A DNA stretch of 64,000 nucleotides from Agromyces sp. CF514 (GTDB taxonomy: Bacteria; Actinomycetota; Actinomycetes; Actinomycetales; Microbacteriaceae), in the NCBI RefSeq assembly GCF_900113185.1, contig NZ_FOZD01000002.1, forward strand, positions 434,001 to 498,000, in the 5' to 3' direction. The notes under the pieces were generated by a model, which saw only the letters and a program-made list of their open reading frames with translations, had not been told where the DNA came from and searched no databases. Below are positions 46,752 through 54,538 of this stretch, piece after piece. Every line of letters starts with the position of its first letter. Position 1 is the stretch's first letter. Made by a program: the position numbers and the translations under genes.

Positions 46752-47078
46752 TCAGTCCGATCGGGTCATGCGGATGGTAAGTGCGGTGCTGCCCGGACGG
46801 AAATCGCCAGCCAGACGGATGAAGTTTCGGTGGCTGATCCAGCCATGCTCGCGCGATTCGGCGTGGCTGACCGTTTCGACGAACAGTTCGAACCTCCGCT
46901 CGCCCCTCTCTCGGGCCAGCCATGCAAGTACTTCCTCGACTGAATCCGCTCCACTGATTCGCTGCGGATCATGCTGGGCCGCCTGCTCGACGTCATCTCC
47001 AGTCCAGAAGCAGACCCAGTACACCGATGCGTCTTGCTGCTGCGCTTCGAAGAACGACTCGTCCCATTCGGCCCGCAT
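46752..47078 (-). CDS. Hypothetical protein, 108 aa
   Basis: Not recognised. A soluble acidic protein, rich in aromatic residues: FEAQQQDASVYWVCFWTGDD, VEEVLAWLARERGERRFELFVE and ending RPGSTALTIRMTRSD. The pattern suggests an alpha/beta domain. AGGAGAGGAG just upstream of the ATG supports translation. Confidence 0.6.
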   Translation of the reverse strand: MRAEWDESFFEAQQQDASVYWVCFWTGDDVEQAAQHDPQRISGADSVEEVLAWLARERGERRFELFVETVSHAESREHGWISHRNFIRLAGDFRPGSTALTIRMTRSD

Positions 47079-47176
47079 GCGACTCCTCTCCTGCAGGCTA
47101 CGACGCTATCGCCGAGCGCATGTTTCGGCCACACATGAGCAGGCACACCCGGCTCCGCGGTTCGGATCGGTGCGGA

Positions 47177-47662
47177 CTACCGTCTCCTGCTGCCGCCCAT
47201 GCCCGGAACGGAGGTGACCTGTCTCATCCATGCGGCGATCTGACCCCGGTCCATGTCTGCTTTCGTGCGGAATTCCACGCCCCGCGTCGCCTTGCCCATT
47301 CCCACCGGGACCACCGGCGGCACCGGATCGAGCAGCGTCGCTCCGTTGATGAACATGAGCTTCACGTCGCCGGCGAAGCCGCCACAGCTGAAGCACCACC
47401 CCTCGCCGACTCCGTAGTAGGCCATCCCCCACTTCACCGCCCTGTGGAGGTTGGGCAGCGTCTCGGCAGCCAGCACATCGACGGCCTCGGCGATGCCACG
47501 CTGTGGTTGCGGGAGACTGGCGATGTAGGCGAACACCGGCTCATCTCCCACGGCCGCCTTCGCGGGGCTCGCCCTCCCGGTCATGGCCTCCGGCAACTCG
47601 AAGTCCGGCCGGACTTCCGTTGCGTCGTCTGGAACGCCTGCGCCCTTCTCGCTGCTGGCCAT
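47177..47662 (-). CDS. DUF1801 (YdhG/YjbR-like) protein
   Basis: A 161-residue protein with the DUF1801 fold: FAYIASLPQPQRGIAEAVDVLAAETLPNLHRAVKWGMAYYGVGEGWCFSCGGFAGDVKLMFINGATL. The KWGMAYY and VKLMFINGA segments are typical. These small proteins are often near regulatory or stress genes and their role is unclear. A 34-residue N-terminal extension precedes the domain. The ATG at 47662 is supported by GGAGCGAGG upstream. Confidence 0.75.
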   Translation of the reverse strand: MASSEKGAGVPDDATEVRPDFELPEAMTGRASPAKAAVGDEPVFAYIASLPQPQRGIAEAVDVLAAETLPNLHRAVKWGMAYYGVGEGWCFSCGGFAGDVKLMFINGATLLDPVPPVVPVGMGKATRGVEFRTKADMDRGQIAAWMRQVTSVPGMGGSRRR

Positions 47663-47811
47663 TTCGAACCCCGCCTCGCTCCGGATCTCCCATCCGATAC
47701 GTGACAAGGTACAGATGCGGCGGAAGGCGCACCACCGAATGGTGGGAACGCGCCAGAGCACATGTCGGGTTCATGGCCTGTGACGTGCGACTCAGGCTGG
47801 GGAAACTCGCC

Positions 47812-48912
47812 TCACCGCTCGAGGAGGGTGAACCTGAACGCGGCGAACCCGTCGATCGGCAGGATGCTGACTGCTGAGAAGCCTGCTTCGCGCGCATAGC
47901 GTTCGAGGGTCGCGCGTCGCATGACGGTGCCGGTCGCCACGGAGCCCGGTGTCGACATCGAGTCGGGGAGGCAGATCAGCAGGCTGTATCCGTACATCAC
48001 CCGCTCGGTTGCGTCACCGGGAGGCGAGAACGTCTCGGCGACGGCTTCGTCCATCACGACGACGACCCCATCAGGTCGGACCGCGCGCCTGATCGAGGAG
48101 AGCACGGCCACGGGGTCCGGCATGTCGTGCAATGCCTCGAACACGAACGCGGCGTCGTAGCGGTCTTCGCCCTCGTCGGCGAGCTGCTCTCCTCGGAGCT
48201 CGGAGAATGTCACGTTCTCGAGCCCTGCGGCATGTTCGTGCGCCGCCTCGATGGAGGGGGCATCGATGTCGAACCCGTCGACGATCGCGTCGGGGTATGC
48301 CCTGGCGAGCGCGATCGTCGACCATCCGTGCCCACACGCGACGTCGGCGATTCCGGCATCCGGTCGGGAGAGCACCTCATGCACGCGTGGGACGGATGCG
48401 AGCGCGTTCGCAAGCTCATTCTCGAACCACGGGCGATTGATATCGCCCTGACCGTCGCGCACGGCAGCGCCGAACGCCGCCCACGGAACCCCTCGACCCG
48501 ACCGGTAGGCGTCCGCGAGGTCGGGCATGCGCAGCGCGACCGCGGCGAACATGTCCGCCAGCGGCGCGGAGTACCCGAGCGAAGCGCGGTCGGTGAGCAC
48601 CTCGGCCTGCGCGGCCGGCAGACGAAACTTCAGGTCGTCGTCCTCGCCGCCGCCTTCGACGTCGAGGATGCCCGCAGTCGCCTGCTGCTCGAGCCACTCG
48701 CGCGCGTACCGCTGATCGATGCCCGTTCGCGCGGAGAGCTCGGCCGCCGTGGCCGGCGCACCCCGGAGCGCCGCGTAGAGCCCGAGGCTGGAACCGATGT
48801 GGATGGACAGCGTCTCCATCCCACCGAGGAACCGGTCGAACACCCACCCCGCGAATTCCTCGACCTGCTGCTCATCGGCCGTGTCGTCGTCGCGATCCAC
48901 CGTGTCGTCCAT
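47812..48912 (-). CDS. SAM-dependent methyltransferase with N-terminal winged-helix domain
   Basis: A 366-residue methyltransferase. The N-terminal dimerisation or winged-helix part (LYAALRGAPATAAELSARTGIDQRYAREWLEQQATAGILDVEG) is typical of rRNA-like or O-methyltransferases that sense a substrate pocket. The Rossmann core contains the SAM motif IADVACGHGWSTIALARAYP, then VDGFDID and AAFVFEALHDMPDPV. It resembles methyltransferases of natural-product or small-molecule modification. ATG 48912 is preceded by AGGGGG. A 9-bp inverted repeat at 48923-48948 lies in its leader. Confidence 0.82.
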   Translation of the reverse strand: MDDTVDRDDDTADEQQVEEFAGWVFDRFLGGMETLSIHIGSSLGLYAALRGAPATAAELSARTGIDQRYAREWLEQQATAGILDVEGGGEDDDLKFRLPAAQAEVLTDRASLGYSAPLADMFAAVALRMPDLADAYRSGRGVPWAAFGAAVRDGQGDINRPWFENELANALASVPRVHEVLSRPDAGIADVACGHGWSTIALARAYPDAIVDGFDIDAPSIEAAHEHAAGLENVTFSELRGEQLADEGEDRYDAAFVFEALHDMPDPVAVLSSIRRAVRPDGVVVVMDEAVAETFSPPGDATERVMYGYSLLICLPDSMSTPGSVATGTVMRRATLERYAREAGFSAVSILPIDGFAAFRFTLLER

Positions 48913-48922
48913 CGCGCACCCC

Positions 48923-48948
48923 CTGGTCGATATGACGGCATCGACCAG
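48923..48948. promoter_or_regulatory. Perfect 9-bp inverted repeat in the methyltransferase leader
   Basis: CTGGTCGAT (48923-48931) and ATCGACCAG (48940-48948) are separated by 8 nt. A leftward -10, TAGCAT (complement of 48953-48958), lies just upstream, so the repeat covers the start of transcription. It could be an operator or an mRNA hairpin. The remaining 48959-49106 shows nothing clear. Confidence 0.45.
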
Positions 48949-49106
48949 CGACATGCTAGAACTCGCACTCTCCATCCACCAGACATTCGGTGCCAGCCCA
49001 CCCACGGGCGTCGACCAGGCGGCCCGGATGCGGATCCCTTACCGCGAACTCACATCGATGCTGACTCCCGCCAGCGGCGATACCCGGGAAGAGCCTTGGC
49101 ACGCCC

Positions 49107-49607
49107 CTACTGATCGGATAAGCGATGGCTCCCTGCAAGATACGTCGCAGCGGCTTCCTCCTCGAGCTGGCGCATTTCTTCGTTTGAGAGCGGAGCGAAC
49201 TCATCGCTCTTCACACCACTAATCGACACGCCAGTGGAGGTTCTTGCAGCCAAGACCCCGCCCTCCATCCATTCAGACGTAAACAGATTTGGCGGGTCCG
49301 CAAAGGGAAGGCCTTCACTGCCGAGCCAAGCAACCCTCGCGCCAGCCGACAAAAGTGCTTGAAGCCAGCGATCAATCTCCGCCAACGTGGCGCGATAGAC
49401 ATGTTCTTCATCGAACGCGCATTCGACGCAGAGAATCTCCCAGCTGTCGCCGGACAAACGAAAGTAGCGCAGGTCCGTCGTGTGCATGGCCAGGCCCTCC
49501 AGGCCCATCGTGCCGTCTGGTGTGACTGATTCAGGCCACAGTCCGTAGAGGATGAACCCGAACTGCTCAGCGCCATCAACGAACACGGACGTTGCACGCA
49601 TCGTCAT
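49107..49607 (-). CDS. Hypothetical protein, 166 aa
   Basis: Not recognised. A soluble acidic protein with QFGFILYGLWPESV, FRLSGDSWEILCVECAFDEEHVYRATLAEIDRWLQALLSAGARVAWLGSEGLPFADPPNLF. This last segment, with a WLQALL helix and following strand, recalls immunity-protein or SMI1-type folds, but no assignment is safe. GAGG lies upstream of the ATG. The codon bias is visibly weaker than in the surrounding metabolic genes. Confidence 0.55.
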   Translation of the reverse strand: MTMRATSVFVDGAEQFGFILYGLWPESVTPDGTMGLEGLAMHTTDLRYFRLSGDSWEILCVECAFDEEHVYRATLAEIDRWLQALLSAGARVAWLGSEGLPFADPPNLFTSEWMEGGVLAARTSTGVSISGVKSDEFAPLSNEEMRQLEEEAAATYLAGSHRLSDQ

Positions 49608-49741
49608 TCGAGACCTCAATTCACGTCGCACAGGGCTGGTCGCGTCCGAAGTCGTGACCTGACCTGCGGTCTTGGCCTTTCACACCATAACGAAGACGTC
49701 CTCCCACCGATCTGGTCGGTGAATCTCCGCAGGTGGATCCG

Positions 49742-50197
49742 TTAGCGCGAAGCGGTCTCGTCAATCGGCTGAGGGGTGAAGCGCAACACGTTGGTGTCCC
49801 TGCGGACGAATCCCACAGCCTCGTATAGGCGCAGTGCTGACTCGCGCGATGGGCGTGAGGTGAGATCGAGCGTCCGAAGTTCACGCTCAGAAGCGAGGCT
49901 CGTCAATCGCTCGAGAAGGAGCCGCGCGACACCTCGGCCTCTTATCGTCGCGTCGACCACCACATCCTCGACGTGACCGCGCCAACCTGTCGGCAACGGC
50001 ACGGTGACCAATGTGGCCATCCCGACGATGCGGCGGCCGTCACGAGCGACGAACAACTCGATGCAATCGCGATCGAGCATCGCCACGATGCGCGATCGGT
50101 CGAACGCTGCCGTGGAGAGCTGGCCGAGCAGCTTCTCAAGCTCGGTGGCATCGGGGTCGCTCAACTCCGAAAGCAGCTCTATCTGCACGCTCGCCAC
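49742..50197 (-). CDS. GNAT-family acetyltransferase
   Basis: A 151-residue GNAT domain. ELFVARDGRRIVGMATLVTVPLPTGWRGHVEDVVVDATIRGRGVARLLLERLTSLA contains the acetyl-CoA pyrophosphate loop (RGRGVA), and the C-terminal SALRLYEAVGFVRRDTNVLRFTP is the usual end. The start is a GTG. Substrate unknown. Confidence 0.85.
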   Translation of the reverse strand: MASVQIELLSELSDPDATELEKLLGQLSTAAFDRSRIVAMLDRDCIELFVARDGRRIVGMATLVTVPLPTGWRGHVEDVVVDATIRGRGVARLLLERLTSLASERELRTLDLTSRPSRESALRLYEAVGFVRRDTNVLRFTPQPIDETASR

Positions 50198-50286
50198 GCT
50201 TATGTCGGAAGGCTACCGGGCAGCGTGCCATCACGTCGTTCTAGGATCCGCAAGAGACGCGTCGGGTGGGAGTCATCGCTGACCTA

Positions 50287-50430
50287 CTACCGCCGTGGCC
50301 GCTTACGGCGCTGGACAAACCAGTCGATGAGAACGACCGAGGCCACGAGCACAATGCCAACGAAGGCGATTAGCCCTGCCTCTGGACCGCCGAGAGACAG
50401 AGGCGGGCGGGCCACCGCAAGCAAGGTCAT
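50287..50430 (-). CDS. Small membrane protein, 47 aa
   Basis: A 47-residue frame starting MTLLAVARPPLSLGG, with one membrane span at about 19-38 (LIAFVGIVLVASVVLIDWFV) and a strongly basic tail QRRKRPRR. It has two consecutive stop codons. TAGCCT (complement of 50437-50442) is exactly 6 nt from the ATG, the leaderless signature used throughout this window. Function unknown. The 50431-50593 remainder shows only the promoters of the flanking genes. Confidence 0.6.
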   Translation of the reverse strand: MTLLAVARPPLSLGGPEAGLIAFVGIVLVASVVLIDWFVQRRKRPRR

Positions 50431-50593
50431 TCGCCAAGGCTACGTGCCTACGCCGAAGCGGACTTCCTGCAGGCCGCTTACGCGCACCCCTCCAGACCAC
50501 TACCCAGTCAACGAACCGTCTCGCACGCGGATGGTGAAGCGATCAGGCCGATTCCTGCTGAATGACCTCGGTCGCATCCAATAGATTCGCCGC

Positions 50594-51139
50594 ATGACGA
50601 AGACCCGAACCGGCCGCGCCGCCCTCACCGCGCTGCTCACCATTTCTGCGTTCACGCTGGTCGGCTGCAGCGCTGCGGTCGCGGGTGAACTCGCATCCTC
50701 GGCCGCTCCGAATGTGGCCGCGACGGTTGCACCGCCGACCGCGGAGGTGACCGCGCAAGCTTCGGAGGCGCAGACGCCGGATGTGACGGAGGCCGCGGCG
50801 GCTTCGATCGCGTATGGGGCTGACATCGACCTCGACGCCGTGTTGTATCCGGACAGCCTGCAGGGAGACGAGCTCGCCAACGCACGCGAATGGATGCAGA
50901 CCAACGCGATCACGGCCCAGTGCATGAAGGAACAGGGGTACGACTACACGTTCACCCCGTACTGGGCCTTCACGCTGAATCCGGAACCGAGCTGGATCGC
51001 GAAGCTACCCGAGGATCAGCAGGCAGCCGCAAGAGTCGCGCTCGATGGATCGGGCCAAACTCCTGGTGAGTACCGCTGGGAGGACGCCGGATGCTGGGGA
51101 TACGCCGTCCACGTCATGGGCAACGACGATGAGCACTGA
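50594..51139 (+). CDS. Lipoprotein of unknown function
   Basis: A 181-residue lipoprotein with signal peptide MTKTRTGRAALTALLTISAF and lipobox LVGC. An Ala/Thr/Pro-rich linker (about 27-75) leads to a small C-terminal domain containing two Cys, ANAREWMQTNAITAQCMKEQGYDYTFTPYW and GCWGYAVHVMG. The WMxxxxxxxQCMKExGYxY wording is common in actinobacterial hypothetical lipoproteins. TAGATT at 50582-50587 is 6 nt from the ATG, so the mRNA is leaderless. It is followed by the small membrane gene at 51142. Confidence 0.7.
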   Translation: MTKTRTGRAALTALLTISAFTLVGCSAAVAGELASSAAPNVAATVAPPTAEVTAQASEAQTPDVTEAAAASIAYGADIDLDAVLYPDSLQGDELANAREWMQTNAITAQCMKEQGYDYTFTPYWAFTLNPEPSWIAKLPEDQQAAARVALDGSGQTPGEYRWEDAGCWGYAVHVMGNDDEH

Positions 51140-51141
51140 TC

Positions 51142-51537
51142 ATGCCCTCTGAGTTGCGAGTGAAGTCCGTTCCGATGGGTCAGAAGTCCTCGACGCGGGG
51201 CACCGGCTGGCTCATCGTGCTCGCCTTCGTGTCGATCTTCGCCACGTTCTTCTTGTCGGCGCTGCTCGCGTTGAGCCTGGACGAGCACGGGGGGTATATC
51301 GCGGCCTTCCAAGAGAACGGCGAACGGCAGGCTGCGATGAATGCCGATGAGGAGCTGTTCGGTGTCGGATTTGCTTCGTTCCTGCTCGTCGCCCTGTGGC
51401 TGGCGGTCACGGGTGCCGCGTTCGCGATCGCCGTCGGCACCGGGCTGCCGGTGCTTCGGACGACGGTGACCGCCTCGATCGTGTTCGTGGTGATCGCAGG
51501 CGTGTTTCTCTGCGCCTGGCTGCTGTTCGCCGTCTAG
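51142..51537 (+). CDS. Hypothetical two- to three-span membrane protein
   Basis: A 131-residue protein with hydrophobic segments at about 22-46, 75-97 and 105-130. The loop between the first two is acidic (LDEHGGYIAAFQENGERQAAMNADEE). The ATG lies 2 nt after the stop of the lipoprotein gene, so both are probably co-transcribed and co-translated. No family recognised. Confidence 0.6.
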   Translation: MPSELRVKSVPMGQKSSTRGTGWLIVLAFVSIFATFFLSALLALSLDEHGGYIAAFQENGERQAAMNADEELFGVGFASFLLVALWLAVTGAAFAIAVGTGLPVLRTTVTASIVFVVIAGVFLCAWLLFAV

Positions 51538-51607
51538 GGCGTGTCTGCCTGTGCGCGTGGCCAGCCGAGGATCCATGAGTGAGGCGCGAGCACGACGTCT
51601 CGTTTGA

Positions 51608-52348
51608 TCAGCCGGTTCTCGGCAGATGCGGCTTCGACCGGAACTCCTCACTGAACTCCAGAATCAACGCTGCGTGGTCCGTTGCTTTTTCCGCGAGTGG
51701 AATCTGGTCATAGAAAGCGTTGAGCACGTCGTCGAGAAGCGAGGGGTGGACGTAGGCATGGTCGACCCGGAACCCGTTACCCCTGGTGCTGAACCAGGAG
51801 TACTCCCGTCTGTCAGGATGCGAACGCCGCCACGGATCGACATACCCGGTTGCTTCGAGCGCGGCGAGTCGATTGGCGCCATCGAACCCGGCTCCTGCCG
51901 GAGCTTTGTCCAAGGTGTTCGTGCCTGTGTTCCAGTCGCCGATCAACACTCCTGCGTTGAGATGGCCGCTGGCGGCCGCTGAGATGACGGCATCCCAGTA
52001 GGGCAGCTTGAGCTTCCTCTGGGGAAGGTAGACCCCGACGAGATTCAGCCCCATTGTCTCCACTGCCCAAAGCCGATGTGGATCCAGGTCGGGGTCCAAG
52101 TCCTGAGCCAACGACCATGAGCGGTCGATCGTCGAACGCGATGCGAGGGCGATCCCATTGGACGAATCCGGTGGGAGTGATGTCGTTGTCTCATATCCGA
52201 ACGAATGCAGCCCGTCGATGAGGGCTACGCCAGAAGATCGGAACTCGGTGAGCACGAGGACGTCTGCGTCGATCCGCTCGATCTGCGCGAGAAGCGAGGG
52301 GATGCGTGGGCCGCCACCATGCCGCAGGTTCAGCGTCGCGATCCGCAT
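51608..52348 (-). CDS. Endonuclease/exonuclease/phosphatase-fold protein
   Basis: A 246-residue member of the DNase I-like metal-dependent phosphoesterase fold. Active-site motifs are MRIATLNLRHGG (Asn), LVLTEFRSS (Glu), LIGDWNTG (Asp and Asn), RVDHAYVHP and ATDHAALIL (Asp-His). It has no signal peptide. The substrate may be DNA, RNA or a phospholipid headgroup and cannot be told from sequence. GGAAGGGA precedes the ATG. Confidence 0.85.
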   Translation of the reverse strand: MRIATLNLRHGGGPRIPSLLAQIERIDADVLVLTEFRSSGVALIDGLHSFGYETTTSLPPDSSNGIALASRSTIDRSWSLAQDLDPDLDPHRLWAVETMGLNLVGVYLPQRKLKLPYWDAVISAAASGHLNAGVLIGDWNTGTNTLDKAPAGAGFDGANRLAALEATGYVDPWRRSHPDRREYSWFSTRGNGFRVDHAYVHPSLLDDVLNAFYDQIPLAEKATDHAALILEFSEEFRSKPHLPRTG

Positions 52349-52593
52349 CCAATCGTTCCCTTCCTGATGGAGGACACATGGTCAACACTCAGGGGTGAGC
52401 CTACTCAGGCGATCCGCGGCCGGCTCCGGGCCCCAGTCATCGCCCATACCTCCGCACCTGCCAGCAGGCGGATCCGCTTCCGGCTGCCCGGACTGACTGG
52501 CTGACCGTTGGTCACGCTCTACGTCATGCTCTGGGATGAACGGATGTCGGTTGCTTCACTGTGCCTGGGTCGGCGACACATATCCTTTTCGTC

Positions 52594-53388
52594 ATGCCGT
52601 CCGCCGAGTTCATAGGTCGTAGTCAGGGCGCCGTGATCTTGTTCCCAGCGATCGATGATCGATCTGCAATCGCGATACGCACCCTCGTGCCGGCATACCC
52701 GCGACTTGGTGGCAGTTCATTCCCAGTGGTGCTCGGCACCGCGAACGGCCTCGAGTTCTGGAATGACCGAAACAAGGATCGGCCAGCGGCCGAGCTCTCG
52801 TGGCGAGAGGTCGTCGGCGTCAGCGGCCCCGGGCCGGCCGGGAGGGCCGGCGGCTTGAGGGTTCGAGTGCGTCGGGGCGACCGCGCCCAGACAGCTGAGA
52901 TTCCGCTCCGCCCGGGCGGCGTTGGACCTCAAACCTTGCCTGCGGCCACCGTTGACGTCATCGCGAACCGGCTCCGCTTGATGGGCAGTGCCGCCGGCTT
53001 CGCGACGGACGTCCCCGAGGAACGAACCTCCATGGTGACGCTCCTGCCTGGGCGCGACTCACAGAGCTTCGCAGGAAGAGCATTTCGTGCGACGCTCGCA
53101 GCACTGGCTTGCATCGCCGGGTTCTTTCTCATCATGCTCGCACCGGTCGAACTCCGCAGAGAGCCATTCATCTTCGTCCCGGCGATCGTGATTCTGGCGC
53201 TGTTCTTCGTACTTTTATTCATCTCCTACGCACAGCGGCAGTACGCCCGCGACCGCTCCATTCAGGAGGAGCAAGCCGGCTATCGAATCACCGGAGCACC
53301 ATGGCCAGTCGGCACACCGCTCGTAGACCGACGCACGGGAGAACGAGTGCATGTGCCCGACGGGACGGCACCGCGCCACACCGTGTGA
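52594..53388 (+). CDS. Hypothetical protein with two C-terminal membrane spans
   Basis: A protein of about 264 residues. The first 165 are a soluble beta-rich domain (VVLGTANGLEFWNDRNKDRPAAELSWREVVGVS), possibly PH-like. Two hydrophobic helices follow at about 170-190 and 196-217, then a charged cytoplasmic tail. TATCCT at 52581-52586 lies 7 nt before ATG 52594, supporting a leaderless start there. No family recognised. The interval 52349-52593 holds only this promoter. Confidence 0.6.
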   Translation: MPSAEFIGRSQGAVILFPAIDDRSAIAIRTLVPAYPRLGGSSFPVVLGTANGLEFWNDRNKDRPAAELSWREVVGVSGPGPAGRAGGLRVRVRRGDRAQTAEIPLRPGGVGPQTLPAATVDVIANRLRLMGSAAGFATDVPEERTSMVTLLPGRDSQSFAGRAFRATLAALACIAGFFLIMLAPVELRREPFIFVPAIVILALFFVLLFISYAQRQYARDRSIQEEQAGYRITGAPWPVGTPLVDRRTGERVHVPDGTAPRHTV

Positions 53389-53476
53389 ACGAACCCGCCC
53401 TCCGGTCGATTGAGAGGAGATGATCGGACGCCGCGCAAGCGGATCCGCCTATGCCCATGGGGCCGACGGGCCCTAT

Positions 53477-53812
53477 CTAGATCCCGCTCCTCACGTTGAA
53501 GGTCAGTCGTGCCATTCGGATGAGCCGCTCGAAATAAGGCTGAGCGTCTTCCGGCAGCTGGACCAGCACGGCCTCGAGCTCGCGGACCGTGGCATGGAGC
53601 CGATCGCGCTCGTCAGGACGCAGAGACCGCGCGCGCGTTGCGAATCCGTAGATATCTGCATCAACCATCACAGGATCGATCCCGCCGTATTCGCTACCGC
53701 GCTCCACTGCTTCCGGCCAGGGAGCAGCCAAGTGCTCATGCATCAAGGTCCGAAGTCCACGCCGAATCACGCTGCCGAGATTACCGGTGAGCACAGGTTT
53801 GCCGTGGGTCAC
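53477..53812 (-). CDS. Hypothetical protein, about 111 aa
   Basis: Not recognised. The C-terminal part is helical and charged (RARSLRPDERDRLHATVRELEAVLVQLPEDAQPYFERLIRMARLTF). The middle, PWPEAVERGSEYGGIDPVMVDADIYGFATRARSL, looks coding and resembles small actinobacterial hypotheticals. The start is uncertain: GTG 53812 has GGCGGA seven bases upstream, GTG 53794 is also possible, and sequence further upstream loses codon bias. Confidence 0.45.
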   Translation of the reverse strand: MTHGKPVLTGNLGSVIRRGLRTLMHEHLAAPWPEAVERGSEYGGIDPVMVDADIYGFATRARSLRPDERDRLHATVRELEAVLVQLPEDAQPYFERLIRMARLTFNVRSGI

Positions 53813-54018
53813 TAGCCGGTCCGCCTGCGGCGCTTGGTCGCGCCACCGCTTCCGAGGATTCCGCCGCGGGGCTAGCCCTGCTGTGCTGCCTTCCAACGCC
53901 GGAACAACGAATTCCAGGCAACCCCACACCGCCGCAATCGTTCCGACGGCTTGGCGGAGTTGGCGCAGCTGGAACCGGGTGGAAGTCCTCTCACTCGGCG
54001 AGTCGTATCATCGCCCTG

Positions 54019-54447
54019 ATGGTTGGCGATGAGAGTGCAGGGGCCCAGGGCCCGTTCATTCTCTATGGGCGAGTGGACGCTATTCAGGGCTGGCCGTTCG
54101 CGAAACACTTCCGCTTGGTTCGGTTCCTGTTGGTTTGCATTGCTGGTTTCGGCGGTGCCGCGCTGATGTGGTTCTGGCTGAGAGTTCCACTTCTCTGGCC
54201 GGGCCTGTCCTTCATCTGCCTCAGCGGTGTTGCGTTGCTGGTGGGCCTCGCCAACATCCCAGCGCAGACGAAGGCATCGACCGCGGAACGCGCCAAGGGG
54301 TACACGACAAGCACTCGTGGTTTCGTGGAGTACGCGGAAGTCGACCCGAAATCTGGTCGGGTCATCAGAATTCCAGGTGAGCCGTTACTCGAGGACGATG
54401 AGCGAGACCGCCGCCTCGAGATCATCAGCGAGTTGGCCATCGACTGA
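54019..54447 (+). CDS. Hypothetical two-span membrane protein, 142 aa
   Basis: A short acidic N-terminus, then two hydrophobic helices at about 34-53 and 57-77, then a charged C-terminal domain (GFVEYAEVDPKSGRVIRIPGEPLLEDDERDRRLEII). The spans-plus-tail layout is similar to the end of the protein at 52594, so the two may be related. TATCAT at 54006-54011 followed by 7 nt gives a leaderless start. No family recognised. Confidence 0.6.
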   Translation: MVGDESAGAQGPFILYGRVDAIQGWPFAKHFRLVRFLLVCIAGFGGAALMWFWLRVPLLWPGLSFICLSGVALLVGLANIPAQTKASTAERAKGYTTSTRGFVEYAEVDPKSGRVIRIPGEPLLEDDERDRRLEIISELAID

Positions 54448-54538
54448 AGGCAGGGTCACCCTAGATAGGGGCCAACCGCATTGGAATGGCACCGAGGCCG
54501 TGCAGGCGCGAAACGGGCTCGCGAAGATGAACGGGCCG

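Noticed and set aside
53813..53929. N-terminal extension of the hypothetical gene at 53477
   Set aside because: The segment has weak third-position GC and no ribosome site at its ATG, so a later GTG start is more likely.
45392..54447. Prophage or integrative element
   Set aside because: No integrase, structural phage gene, toxin-antitoxin pair, direct att repeat or tRNA boundary could be found; tRNA-Ser is 35 kb away.
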